Assembly (NCBI GenBank): GCA_002402295.1 | Contig: DHFO01000032.1 | Span: forward strand, 1 to 24,658 | Source of the DNA: Caldiserica bacterium UBA4822 | GTDB taxonomy: Bacteria; Caldisericota; Caldisericia; Cryosericales; Cryosericaceae | DNA: 24,658 bases | Reading direction: 5' to 3' | Shown: in pieces, positions 1 to 7,789 of the stretch | Layout of the letters: every line of letters begins with the position of its first letter | How positions within the stretch are numbered: the stretch's first letter is position 1 | Notes under the pieces: model-generated | What the model saw: the letters and a program-made list of their open reading frames with translations, nothing else | The model's database searches: none | Told to the model about the DNA's origin: nothing | Program-made: the position numbers and the translations under genes

Positions 1-421
1 GGGTCCAATGTGCAGGTACCGGGGACAAGCCGCACGCGCGGACCGGATGGATGTGGCGAATCCACGAATGAGACCAACGTGAGAAAGGTTCGGATAACCA
101 TAAGCCATTGTTGCCGACGGACTAGAAAAGTCAAGAGCGGACAGTCTGTGCTGTCGAAGGGTTCGGCTCGGGGTCCTGGAGAACTAAGAACTACAAAGAT
201 GGGCCAGGTCGGGACCAGGTCCCCGCCGGGGTCCGAGAACAGAGCGCTGCAGCACGGCTGAGAAGCCAGGCACAGGCGGCGGTTCCAGTGAACCATCTTC
301 ATGACACAAATCCAGCCGTCGGACGCAAGGCTTGGATGGCATCCATTCAGCACCCCATCGGGTGTGTATCTGTTCCTTCCACTGCTGCGCACATGATTTG
401 AATGCTCAACCCCTCTTTCGC

Positions 422-451
422 ATACTATCACAAGCGCGAGAGAATTGTCAA
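422..451 (-). promoter_or_regulatory. Leftward sigma70-type promoter
   Basis: On the - strand a perfect -35 TTGACA (446-451) is followed after 18 bases by TAGTAT (422-427), preceded by TG one base upstream (extended -10). An alternative -10, GATAGT, gives a 16-base spacer. Transcription would start near 414 and run off the left edge, reading the structured stretch at 190-390. Confidence 0.55.
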
Positions 452-495
452 GAGCTCGACGCCACAGGCTGCCCGGCGCAGCCATGTTGACTATC

Positions 496-523
496 GGTGG
501 GCCGCTCTCTGGAGCGGCCCACC
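496..523 (-). terminator. Hairpin downstream of first substrate-binding protein
   Basis: A perfect 12-bp inverted repeat (GGTGGGCCGCTC / GAGCGGCCCACC) with a 4-base loop lies 93 bases past the stop of the gene ending at 616. There is no clear U-tract on either side, so termination is inferred from position and stem strength. Confidence 0.55.
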
Positions 524-615
524 TCAGGGCCCACACTGTGTTTGAGCTGTCACACTCCTGGACAGTGTCTGTCCTGGCAGGAAAAGGCATGCAGGCCTTC
601 GTTCCAGGGGCTTTG

Positions 616-1779
616 CTATGGTTCGATCGTGGTCAGATACTTGAACGCACCATCCCTCACCTGAATGATGACGGCGGACTTTACAGGGTTGCGGTCACTG
701 TCAAAGGTAATAGTTCCAGATACGCCATGGAAAGTCATGTCTCGAATAGTATCACGCAGGACCGAGCCGCTGGCGGTCCCGGCAGTCCTGAGAGCCTCAA
801 GAAACAGCTTTGTGGCGTCAAATGTAAGGATGGCCGTGGCATCCGGGAGGTCGCCATACAGGTCCTTGTATGACTTGACAAAGTCTTGTACCTCCGGACG
901 CGGATCATCCAGCGACACATGGTCGGAAAAGTAGCAGCCTTCCACGGCAGTGCCGCCGAGCCGGACAAGTTCGGGCGAGCCCCAGCCGTCACCCCCGCCG
1001 GCGGGGGTGGTGATTCCCATTTCACGTGCCTGCCTGAGGCAGGTGATTGCCGACATGAAGTAGTTCGGCAGATACAGGAACTCCGGGTTTGCTGCCTTGA
1101 TATTCGTCAACTGTGGACGGTAGTCGATGGTCTTGTCAGCGTCTGTGAATGCCTGCCATGACACGATCTTGCCACCGAGTTCCTCAAAGCGTGAACGGAA
1201 TACTTCTGCCAATCCCTTGTTGTAGTCGTTGCCATTGTCAAAGAGGACGGCCGCCGTCGTGAGTTGTAGATTATTCCAGACAAAGTCCGCCATGACCCGT
1301 CCCTGGAAGGGGTCGGTGAAGCACACACGGTAGATGTAGTCACCCACCAGCGTGACCTCCTTCGCCGTCGAGATAGTGGCAATCTGTGGTACGCCGGCCT
1401 TCTGCGCGATCGGGGCGAACGCCAGACTGACCTTGCTCATGACAGCGCCAATGAGACCTATCGCGTGGTCCTGGTTGATGAGCTTCTGGGCAGCGCTGGC
1501 CCCTACCTCGGGGGAACCCGTATCATCCTCGACAACAGCTTTGACGGTGGCATGTTCACCGTCGACTATGGTTCCACCTTCCGCATTGAACTCATTCACC
1601 GCCATGGTCATCGCATTCCTGCTGTTGACACCGTACACAGCGGAACTCCCACTAACGGGAAAGATACCTCCAAGGATCAGCACACGGTCAGATGTCTTGG
1701 ACCCGGCCACCTGACAGCCTTGTGCGACAAGACCAGTACAGACAAGCAAGGCAAGCAGAACAACTATCGACTTTCTCAT
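616..1779 (-). CDS. ABC transporter substrate-binding lipoprotein (LivJ-type)
   Basis: A 387-residue periplasmic-type binding protein of the branched-chain amino acid/amide family (type 1 fold, Peripla_BP_6). It should capture a small solute outside the membrane and deliver it to a permease. The N-terminus (MRKSIVVLLALLVCTG) is a signal peptide ending in a lipobox-like LVAQGC, so the mature protein is probably lipid-anchored through that Cys. The mature start contains the family pattern LGGIFPVSG and later GGDGWGSPELV. I chose the start at 1779 because AAAGGAGA lies just upstream; an in-frame ATG at 1821 would put extra residues before the signal peptide. It is a close paralogue of the gene at 2136-3296, with the same length and block order. 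No permease or ATPase of the Liv type is in the window, so the ligand is unknown. Confidence 0.93.
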   Translation of the reverse strand: MRKSIVVLLALLVCTGLVAQGCQVAGSKTSDRVLILGGIFPVSGSSAVYGVNSRNAMTMAVNEFNAEGGTIVDGEHATVKAVVEDDTGSPEVGASAAQKLINQDHAIGLIGAVMSKVSLAFAPIAQKAGVPQIATISTAKEVTLVGDYIYRVCFTDPFQGRVMADFVWNNLQLTTAAVLFDNGNDYNKGLAEVFRSRFEELGGKIVSWQAFTDADKTIDYRPQLTNIKAANPEFLYLPNYFMSAITCLRQAREMGITTPAGGGDGWGSPELVRLGGTAVEGCYFSDHVSLDDPRPEVQDFVKSYKDLYGDLPDATAILTFDATKLFLEALRTAGTASGSVLRDTIRDMTFHGVSGTITFDSDRNPVKSAVIIQVRDGAFKYLTTIEP

Positions 1780-2031
1780 GACGTCTCCTTTCCAGAGTGT
1801 GGATATGGTATGGCAGACCATGCGCTGGAACGTGCAGGGATGAGAAATCCCGCCGACAGTATTGGGCGGGAAGCGGAGAAGGCTGCCCCGGATGGACGGG
1901 CACAGCCTTCAGCGCATGACCATCTGGAAAGGACGCGTGCCGCTATGACTGCGGCGAGAAGGAGTATGCAAGGATAGTCCTGCGCATTGAACTGCCATAC
2001 CTGACTATAGGGGGTCAGGAACAAAAGTCAA
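1780..2031 (-). promoter_or_regulatory. Promoter and structured leader of first binding-protein gene
   Basis: On the - strand TTGACT (2026-2031), a 16-base spacer and TATAGT (2004-2009) form a good promoter. It leaves a leader of roughly 220 bases before the ATG at 1779. The leader holds a short GCCGC/GCGGC hairpin near 1941-1957, a long stem with arms at 1903-1910 and 1878-1885 (GAAGGCTG/CAGCCTTC with further inner pairing), and a 7-bp stem with arms at 1865-1871 and 1848-1854 followed by TTTCTC. The last resembles a weak intrinsic terminator ahead of the gene, so attenuation or a riboswitch is possible. I do not recognise a known class. Confidence 0.5.
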
Positions 2032-2088
2032 GGACATGGTACGTGGACTTGTGACGACAACAACGGAGGCTGCGTCGCGGGGAATCAA

Positions 2089-2116
2089 GGGGCGGCACTC
2101 TCTGAGATGCCGCCCC
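2089..2116 (-). terminator. Terminator hairpin after second binding-protein gene
   Basis: GGGGCGGCA / TGCCGCCCC form a perfect 9-bp stem, which can extend inward by a CTC/GAG step with one bulged base. It lies 20 bases past the stop of the gene ending at 2136. The downstream U-tract is weak. Confidence 0.65.
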
Positions 2117-2135
2117 ATTTCTGTTCGCGCTCTTG

Positions 2136-3296
2136 CTAGGGGTTTACGGTTGTCACAAAAACCTGCTGGCCGCCTTTGATACCCAGAACGTATCCAACCT
2201 TGACAGGATTCCGGTTCATATCGAAGCGATACATGCCGCCAACACCGGAAAAGCTGGTGTCCTTCAGTGCATCCCTGATTGCGGAGCCTTGCGTCGACCC
2301 CGCACGCTTGAAAGCATCGAGGATAAGGCCTGTTGCATCGTAGGCCAGTGCCGCCAGCGCATCCGGCACCATGCCATACTTTTCGGTGTACTTCTTGACA
2401 AAAGACTGTACCACAGGGCTGGGGTCGTCCTTGCAGAAGTGGTTGGAGAACACGCCGCCTTCTACAGCTGCTCCTCCGATCTTGACCAGATCGGGAGAGT
2501 CCCAGCCGTCTCCACCTCCAGCAGGAACAGTGAGACCCAATTCGCGCGCCTGCTTGAGAATGGTTGCTGTAGACGCGTAGTAGTTCGGCAGATACAGGAA
2601 CTCTGGATTCGCTGACTTTATCTTTGTGAGCTGAGGCTTGTAGTCCACGGTCTTGTCCTCGTCCGTGAATGCCTCAAAGGCGACCACCTTGCCCCCCTTC
2701 TGCTCGAACACCGTCCTGAAGCTCTCTGCCAGACCCTTATTGTAGTCGTTTCCATTGTCATAGAGAACTGCGGCCGTCTTGAGGTGCAGGGTGTCCCAGA
2801 CATAGCTGGCCATGATGGTGCCCTGGAAGGAGTCGATGAAGCAGGCGCGGAAGATGTAGTCGCCTAGGGCGGTGAGGCTGACCGTAGTGGAGCCGTTCGA
2901 TACCATCGGGATGCCGCGCTCCTGGCAAATGGGTGCCACTGCAAGCGATACCTTGCTCATGAGAGGACCTGATATGGCGATGACCTTGTCCTGGTTGATG
3001 AGCTTCTGTGCAGCACTGGCTCCAACTTCAGGAGAACCTGCATCATCCTCATTGATGTAGTTTACCGTCGTCTTGATGCCACCAACCATGGCTCCACCGG
3101 CGGCATTGAACTCTTCCACGGCCATTTCGGCTCCGTTCTTCCCAGATGCACCAAAGGTTGCAGCCCCCCCCGTCATCGGTTGAATGCCGCCAAGGTTGAC
3201 CACCTGCTCCGCTGGTTTTCGGGCGGTGGATGAGCAACCGGTGCCAATGGTAAACACCAGTGCGCAGACAAGAACACTGCTGAGAATTCTTCGCAT
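2136..3296 (-). CDS. ABC transporter substrate-binding lipoprotein (LivJ-type), paralogue
   Basis: A 386-residue solute-binding lipoprotein of the branched-chain amino acid/amide family. The start at 3296 (MRRILSSVLVCALVFTIG) gives a signal peptide with lipobox IGTGC and is preceded by GAGGAG. An in-frame ATG at 3341 would add residues before the signal peptide and is less likely. Family blocks include LGGIQPMTGG, EDDAGSPEVGASAAQKLIN, LYDNGNDYNKGLAE and AGGGDGWDSPDLV. Many of these are shared almost word for word with the neighbour at 616-1779, so the pair arose by tandem duplication. Each copy has its own upstream region and downstream hairpin, so they are probably transcribed separately. 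Without permease genes nearby, the ligand cannot be named; branched-chain amino acids or other amides are the family default. Confidence 0.93.
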   Translation of the reverse strand: MRRILSSVLVCALVFTIGTGCSSTARKPAEQVVNLGGIQPMTGGAATFGASGKNGAEMAVEEFNAAGGAMVGGIKTTVNYINEDDAGSPEVGASAAQKLINQDKVIAISGPLMSKVSLAVAPICQERGIPMVSNGSTTVSLTALGDYIFRACFIDSFQGTIMASYVWDTLHLKTAAVLYDNGNDYNKGLAESFRTVFEQKGGKVVAFEAFTDEDKTVDYKPQLTKIKSANPEFLYLPNYYASTATILKQARELGLTVPAGGGDGWDSPDLVKIGGAAVEGGVFSNHFCKDDPSPVVQSFVKKYTEKYGMVPDALAALAYDATGLILDAFKRAGSTQGSAIRDALKDTSFSGVGGMYRFDMNRNPVKVGYVLGIKGGQQVFVTTVNP

Positions 3297-3521
3297 GTTG
3301 TCTCCTCTACAAGTATAGATTGGGTCCTGACGATAGGGCATGACGCGTAATCAGCCCGCCGCTGATGCACAGTCCTACAGAACTTGGGCATAGACCAAAG
3401 GGGTATCTTAACCCGGGAATCCGACCAGGCGGCGTCACAGAGCATGTATCCATAGTGCAGTTTTGTTGTCCCACAAAAAAAGTCAAGAGCGCGGGCCGCG
3501 CAGCATGTTCCGGGCTAGTGG

Positions 3522-3527
3522 TATAAT
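3522..3527 (+). promoter_or_regulatory. Extended -10 promoter for DUF362 gene
   Basis: TATAAT preceded by TGG, an extended -10 element, lies 33 bases before the ATG at 3561. The expected -35 position shows no good match, which is typical of extended -10 promoters. Confidence 0.55.
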
Positions 3528-3560
3528 GGCCCTGGTAATTCTGCGCAGTCAGGAGGATCT

Positions 3561-4724
3561 ATGAGAAGGATCGATGCTGAACACAGGCCTGTGAGCGACA
3601 ATGCGACAAGAACGGACCGCCCGTCGAAGGTCTGGTTCACCGACATTCGCACCCGTCCCGGGCATGGGCTGCTGGACAAGACGGAAGCTGTCATGAGGGC
3701 TGCCGGTGTCGCGAACATCGATTTCAAGGACAAGTTCGTCGCGATTAAGATGCATCTGGGGGAACCGGGCAACCTGGCGTACCTTCGGCCAAACTACGTG
3801 GCGAGGGTGGTGCGGCTGATCCGCGACCTGGGAGGCAGGCCATTTCTCACGGACTGTAACACCCTCTACAAAGGGGGCCGCTCAAATGCCATTGATCATC
3901 TGCAGTCAGCACAGGAGAACGGGTTCAACCGCATAGCAGTAGGCGCCGACGTCATCATTGCAGACGGTCTCAAGGGTACGGACTACCGCGAGATTCCCAT
4001 TCACCTCAAGCACTGCGCGACAGCAAAAATCGGGACGGCAATTGCAGATGCAGATATTATCGTATCGCTTACGCACTTCAAGGGCCATGACCAGGCTGGC
4101 TTCGGCGGCACGCTGAAGAACATTGGCATGGGAAGCGGCTCGCGGGGCGGCAAGATGCAGATGCACTCCGAGTCCAAACCCCGCATTGACAAGACGCGAT
4201 GCACTGGTTGTGGAACATGTCTGCGCTCGTGCCCTCAGGGCGCCATTTCCTGGGACGAGTATCACAAGGCGTCTATCGACTACTCACTCTGCATCGGCTG
4301 CGGGCAGTGCGTCGCCGTCTGTATGTATGAGGCCGCCAAACCTGTTTTCCGTGGCACCAATGAGGCGCTCAACGAAAAGATTGCGGAGTATGCCTATGCC
4401 GTTCTGCGGGACAAACCCTCCTTCCATGTGAGCTTCATCATGAATGTCAGCCCGAATTGCGATTGCTGGGTAGTCAATGATGCTGCGATTGTCCCGGACA
4501 TCGGCATTGCGGCAAGTTTCGACCCCGTCGCTCTGGACCAGGCATGCGTCGACCTTGTCAACAGCGCTGTAGCTCAGCAGAACAGCGTTCTGGGCGACAA
4601 GCACTACGAACACGGCGACAAGTTCGCCCATGTGCACGAAGACACCGACTGGGAATCGCAGCTGGTTCACGGTGAGGAAATTGGGTTGGGCACGCGGCGC
4701 TATCAGCTGGTGACTCTAAAATAG
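3561..4724 (+). CDS. DUF362 domain protein with two [4Fe-4S] clusters
   Basis: A 387-residue soluble iron-sulfur protein. The DUF362 fold occupies roughly residues 20-200 and 265-340 and is interrupted by a ferredoxin insert. That insert has two full CxxCxxCxxxC motifs: Cys214/217/220/224 (CTGCGTCLRSCP) and Cys244/247/250/254 (CIGCGQCVAVC). These should bind two [4Fe-4S] clusters and carry electrons at low potential. The DUF362 part keeps the conserved LTHFKGH and GFGGTLKNIGMG segments. A strong AGGAGG lies just before the ATG. The gene has its own promoter and a terminator at 4749-4789, so it is monocistronic. The reaction is unknown; the family is common in anaerobes and is usually assumed to be redox-active. 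Confidence 0.92.
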   Translation: MRRIDAEHRPVSDNATRTDRPSKVWFTDIRTRPGHGLLDKTEAVMRAAGVANIDFKDKFVAIKMHLGEPGNLAYLRPNYVARVVRLIRDLGGRPFLTDCNTLYKGGRSNAIDHLQSAQENGFNRIAVGADVIIADGLKGTDYREIPIHLKHCATAKIGTAIADADIIVSLTHFKGHDQAGFGGTLKNIGMGSGSRGGKMQMHSESKPRIDKTRCTGCGTCLRSCPQGAISWDEYHKASIDYSLCIGCGQCVAVCMYEAAKPVFRGTNEALNEKIAEYAYAVLRDKPSFHVSFIMNVSPNCDCWVVNDAAIVPDIGIAASFDPVALDQACVDLVNSAVAQQNSVLGDKHYEHGDKFAHVHEDTDWESQLVHGEEIGLGTRRYQLVTLK

Positions 4725-4748
4725 ACGCGCTGTCTGCCAGTGAGTCAC

Positions 4749-4789
4749 GAAGGCTCTGCCCGCTTATAGAGCAGGGCCTTCCGCCTTTT
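4749..4789 (+). terminator. Rho-independent terminator
   Basis: An 11-bp stem (GAAGGCTCTGC / GCAGGGCCTTC, one G-U pair) with an 11-base loop is followed by CGCCTTTT. It lies 25 bases after the DUF362 stop codon. Confidence 0.8.
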
Positions 4790-4802
4790 CCGGAATACCC
4801 TC

Positions 4803-4830
4803 TTGAAAAGGTAAACGACTTCCCTATGAT
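4803..4830 (+). promoter_or_regulatory. Promoter of MFS gene
   Basis: TTGAAA (4803-4808), a 16-base spacer and TATGAT (4825-4830), 44 bases before the GTG start. TATAGT at 4836-4841 is an alternative -10. Confidence 0.5.
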
Positions 4831-4874
4831 TCCCGTATAGTCAGATTGGTGTCAGAATCCCAGGGGAGGGCTTC

Positions 4875-6251
4875 GTGACGCAAGGAAGACCGAAGGGCAT
4901 GAAGGGGTTTACGTGTATCTGGGCGGGCCAGGTGGTTTCCCTCATAGGGTCCGCCATGACTTCGTTTGGAATCAGCGTCTGGGCCTGGCAGATCACGGGA
5001 AGCGCCACGGCACTGAGTTCTGTAGCATTCTTCAGCTTTGCTCCTACCATCGTTATGACCCCGGTGGCTGGCGCTCTGGTCGACCGCTGGAATCGCAAGT
5101 GGGCCATGGGCGTTTCAGACGTCGCTGCAGGACTTGGGACGATCGCTATGCTCGTCCTGTATCTGACGAGCCGCTTGCAGGTATGGCATCTGTGTACTAT
5201 CGGAGCACTGTCGGGGACGTTTCAGGCGTTTCAGTGGCCTGCGTACCAATCAGCCATCAGCACAATGGTCCCAAGGGAGCAGTACGGGCGAGCTTCGGGA
5301 ATGATGTCGATGGCTCAGAGCGGGGCTGGGATAATTGCTCCAGTTATCGCGAGCGCCATCGTGGTCAACTGGGGACTCGTCCCCGTCTTTCTGTTTGATG
5401 TCTTCTCGTTCTGTGTTGCGGTTGCACTCCTGCTCATTGTGGAAGTGCCGAACCCGACTGCCTCAGAAGTAGGGTCACAGGCTCGTGGCAGCCTGTGGAA
5501 AGAGACCGTGTTTGGGTGGAGGTTTATCTTTGCCAGAAGACCCCTGTTCCTACTGCAGTTGAGCTTCTTCCTGTGCAACCTTATCTCTTCGCTCTGCCTT
5601 ACCGTGTGGACGCCGATGCTCCTTGCTCGAACGAACGACAATGCCGAGGCGCTTGGCCTTGTGAATACGGTTTCCGCGGTCGGTGGAGTTGTCGGAGGCG
5701 CTATCATGGCAGCGTGGGGTGGTCCTCGACACAAGATCTACGGTGTACTGTGGGGCATGGTGTCGGTGTCCGTCCTTGGCCTCATGCTCATGGGAGTTGG
5801 CCGTAGCCTCCCTCTGTGGACCATATCGGGGTTCCTTGGGGCATTCATTATCCCTTTCCTCAACGGCTGCAATGATGCAATCTGGCAGGCAAAGGTTCCC
5901 CATGATGTGCAAGGCAAGGTGTTCGGAACACGCATGCTGATAGCACAGGTTTCTGTCCCCGTTGCCATGCTCGCTGCCGGTCCGCTGGCCGACCATGTGT
6001 TTGAGCCCGCCATGATGCCGCGCGCGAGGCTCGCTGGTATCTTCGGTGCCCTTGTAGGAACGGGCCCTGGAGCAGGGATGGGGTTGATGTACGTGCTTTT
6101 TGGATCCCTGGCTTTGACCGTGAGCATTGGGAGCTTCATGATGCGAGACATTCGAGAGGTGGAAACGCTCATTCCTGACTACGTCCAAACGGCAGAACCA
6201 GCCGAGGCTGCGCAGGAATGCACGGCGGTGGAGGCGCGGACGAGCGACTGA
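4875..6251 (+). CDS. MFS transporter (DHA3/MFS_3-like)
   Basis: A 458-residue inner-membrane carrier of the major facilitator superfamily, most like the DHA3 group (MefA/enterobactin-exporter type), which exports drugs or small metabolites by cation antiport. The protein is a chain of hydrophobic helices consistent with about 12 membrane spans. The cytoplasmic motif-A-like GALVDRWNRK follows the second span, and a hydrophilic loop separates the halves near residues 192-210. The start is GTG with GGGGAGGG upstream. The C-terminal 30 residues are acidic and cytoplasmic. It is bounded by its own promoter and followed by a gap of about 160 bases, so it is probably monocistronic. The substrate cannot be deduced. 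Confidence 0.9.
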   Translation: MTQGRPKGMKGFTCIWAGQVVSLIGSAMTSFGISVWAWQITGSATALSSVAFFSFAPTIVMTPVAGALVDRWNRKWAMGVSDVAAGLGTIAMLVLYLTSRLQVWHLCTIGALSGTFQAFQWPAYQSAISTMVPREQYGRASGMMSMAQSGAGIIAPVIASAIVVNWGLVPVFLFDVFSFCVAVALLLIVEVPNPTASEVGSQARGSLWKETVFGWRFIFARRPLFLLQLSFFLCNLISSLCLTVWTPMLLARTNDNAEALGLVNTVSAVGGVVGGAIMAAWGGPRHKIYGVLWGMVSVSVLGLMLMGVGRSLPLWTISGFLGAFIIPFLNGCNDAIWQAKVPHDVQGKVFGTRMLIAQVSVPVAMLAAGPLADHVFEPAMMPRARLAGIFGALVGTGPGAGMGLMYVLFGSLALTVSIGSFMMRDIREVETLIPDYVQTAEPAEAAQECTAVEARTSD

Positions 6252-6322
6252 CAGAGGTCTGCGGGACGGTCGTGACAACGCGGTTCCCGTGTAGGGAATA
6301 CCGAAGTCAGTATGTGCGGGGC

Positions 6323-6328
6323 TTGACA
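6323..6328 (+). promoter_or_regulatory. Possible -35 box upstream of histone-like gene
   Basis: A perfect TTGACA lies 85 bases before the likely ATG. The best -10 candidate, TACAGT at 6353-6358, is 24 bases away, which is too far, so the promoter assignment is tentative. Confidence 0.3.
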
Positions 6329-6413
6329 TCTTTTCTGAAAGTGTTTTTGTCGTACAGTATTGGCAGCAGTTCCTGTAGGTAAGTCAACATCACTTTGAAC
6401 AAAGGAGATGGCA

Positions 6414-6737
6414 ATGGCTGCAACTGCAAAGAAGGCAACGGAAGTAGTCAAAAAGGTCGTGGCTGCCGCACCCAAGAAGGCGGAGAAGAAGGTCGAGACG
6501 AAAGCACCCATGAAGGCCTCCTGCCGGAAGCGTGCATCGAAGGCAGAACCAGACAAGGCTGTCGGAAAAGTCGCGAGCACGAGCAAGAAGGCTGCCCTCG
6601 TTGAGAAGCCCGCCGTGATGAAGACTGTCAAGAAACCAACAGTGACGAAGGCCCCAAAACCTGTGGCCAAGGCGCCCGCTGCTGCAATTCCAGCTGCCAA
6701 GAAACCCACTGTCAAGAAGACCACGACCAAGAAATAG
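6414..6737 (+). CDS. Histone H1-like Lys/Ala/Pro-rich basic protein
   Basis: A 107-residue, strongly basic, low-complexity protein made mostly of Lys, Ala, Val, Pro and Thr, with repeated AAPKKAEKK, KKPTV and KAPKPVAKAP-type units. It resembles eukaryotic H1 tails and bacterial H1-like proteins (chlamydial Hc1/Hc2, AlgP type). Such proteins bind DNA or RNA electrostatically and compact nucleoids; that role is inferred from composition. It contains one Cys in CRKR. I chose ATG 6414 over ATG 6408 because AAAGGAG ends 6 bases before it. The Lys codons are overwhelmingly AAG. The gene is followed by a strong hairpin at 6759-6795. A 193-codon open frame on the opposite strand is only its shadow. 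Confidence 0.8.
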   Translation: MAATAKKATEVVKKVVAAAPKKAEKKVETKAPMKASCRKRASKAEPDKAVGKVASTSKKAALVEKPAVMKTVKKPTVTKAPKPVAKAPAAAIPAAKKPTVKKTTTKK

Positions 6738-6758
6738 TAGCTCTGAAATATGTGTGTC

Positions 6759-6795
6759 ATGTCGCTGCGGCAGTCAATGACTGACGCAGCGACAT
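6759..6795. terminator. Long near-perfect hairpin
   Basis: The arms at 6759-6776 and 6778-6795 pair over 18 positions with one G-A mismatch; the loop must open a few central bases. The hairpin lies 21 bases after the histone-like stop codon and is GC-rich, but the tract after it (CGTTC) is only weakly T-rich. It probably terminates the upstream gene or stabilises its mRNA. Its position argues that the phosphatase starts downstream at 6852. Confidence 0.6.
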
Positions 6796-6851
6796 TCGTT
6801 CAGGCGGAGACTCCCGTCGACACGTCGGACATTCTGAGGCAGGCGGTGAGC

Positions 6852-7610
6852 ATGAAACTACGAGCTGCAGGTTGGAGCGACCGCGGTCTGGTGCGCGAGA
6901 ACAACGAGGATGCCTTTGGCATGATTGGACAGGAGGTTCGGCGGGGCACGAGGCCGTGCTATGTTGTGTGTGACGGCCTTGGTGGCGCCCGTGCGGGAGA
7001 GGTTGCTTCCCGCACAGCCGTGGCAGCGTTTCTGGATGCATGGAGGTCAGCTGATCCTGCCGCCGGGACGGCGGAGTCCCTTGCCGCCGCTGCACAGAGT
7101 GCAAACGCAGCGGTCTATCAGCTGTCCTTGACTGCCCGGTCTCTGGAGGGTATGGGTACCACCTTGGTGGCACTTGCTCCCCATGGTGGCCGAGCATATG
7201 TGTGCAACGTTGGCGACAGTCGTTGCTACCGCGTTCATCAGGGAACGCTTGCGCTGCTTACTCAGGACCACACACTGGCGGCCGAGATGGTGCGTGAAGG
7301 GTTGCTTGGCGCCACTGAGGCAGCGGCATCCTGTTGGAGGAACACACTCACAAGAGTGGTGGGTATGCAGGTTAGGGAAGCAGCCGATGTGACTTCACAC
7401 CCGATAGAAGCAGGTGACCGGTTCTTGCTCTGCTCAGATGGTGTGTGGAGCGCTGTCCGAGAGGCCCAGGTTCTTTCGACCTTGCTCGCGTGTTCCCTGG
7501 ATGATGCAGCCCGCCGCCTAGTCGAGCTTGCGAATGAGGCAGGCGGAGCAGATAACGCAACGGCACTTGTCCTTGGCGTTGCGACCGAAGATGTTCAGGC
7601 GGCCGATTGA
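6852..7610 (+). CDS. PP2C-type Ser/Thr protein phosphatase
   Basis: A 252-residue cytosolic metal-dependent protein phosphatase of the bacterial PrpC/Stp family, which removes phosphate from Ser/Thr of proteins phosphorylated by Hanks-type kinases. All diagnostic motifs are present in order: DRGLVRENNEDAF near the N-terminus, CDGLGGARAGEVAS (metal-binding Asp), GMGTTLVAL, NVGDSRCYRV, LTQDHTLAAEMVREG, FLLCSDGVWS and GGADNATALVL. The start at 6852 follows AGGCGGTGAG and gives the usual family length. An in-frame ATG at 6750 would add 34 residues translated through a strong hairpin, so I reject it. No Ser/Thr kinase gene is in the window. The next gene downstream is a J-domain protein. Confidence 0.93.
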   Translation: MKLRAAGWSDRGLVRENNEDAFGMIGQEVRRGTRPCYVVCDGLGGARAGEVASRTAVAAFLDAWRSADPAAGTAESLAAAAQSANAAVYQLSLTARSLEGMGTTLVALAPHGGRAYVCNVGDSRCYRVHQGTLALLTQDHTLAAEMVREGLLGATEAAASCWRNTLTRVVGMQVREAADVTSHPIEAGDRFLLCSDGVWSAVREAQVLSTLLACSLDDAARRLVELANEAGGADNATALVLGVATEDVQAAD

Positions 7611-7789
7611 CTGGAAGACCATCGGATGAAAGCTGAGACTTCCTTGTGATTTCGCTCGCTGTTCCTGCGGCAGTGAAGCATCCTGCATGGTCATGGCACC
7701 TGTTCGGCTACAATAATCCCACTGCCCGTGCGGGGGCTGCAGGCGTACCTTGGGAACAACAGGAAGAGTGTGGAACAGCATGATGATAC

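Larger units (their letters stand above)
1..615. other. Gene-poor left edge
   Basis: No convincing protein gene. The open frames here, including an 83-codon one on the + strand and an open frame on the - strand running off the left edge, lack ribosome sites and recognisable motifs. The stretch contains a leftward promoter (422-451), a perfect 12-bp hairpin (496-523) and several small inverted repeats between about 190 and 390 (for example GGGAC-CTG-GTCCC and CACCC-GATG-GGGTG read on the - strand). This looks like the structured leader of a gene lying beyond the left edge, but I cannot name an RNA family. Confidence 0.5.

Noticed and set aside
10..261. 83-codon + strand frame at the left edge
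   Set aside because: No ribosome site, no recognisable motif and unusual composition; it lies across several hairpins that look like leader RNA.
279..287. T-box riboswitch core (UGGAACCGC on the - strand)
   Set aside because: Not called as a feature: the match is short, the next base breaks the usual GCG, and part of it lies inside a simple GGTTC/GAACC hairpin. No stem I or specifier loop could be shown.
5550..6329. 259-codon - strand frame within the MFS gene
   Set aside because: It is a shadow of an unambiguous transporter gene, with no motifs and atypical His/Arg-rich composition.
6179..6760. 193-codon - strand frame rich in Ala, Thr, Phe and Val
   Set aside because: It is the complement of the Lys-rich histone-like gene; its apparent hydrophobic character comes from reversed AAG/GCC codons. 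The + strand gene has a strong ribosome site.
6750..6851. Longer N-terminus for the PP2C phosphatase
   Set aside because: It would translate through a strong intergenic hairpin and add residues before the conserved first motif; the ATG at 6852 gives the normal family length.
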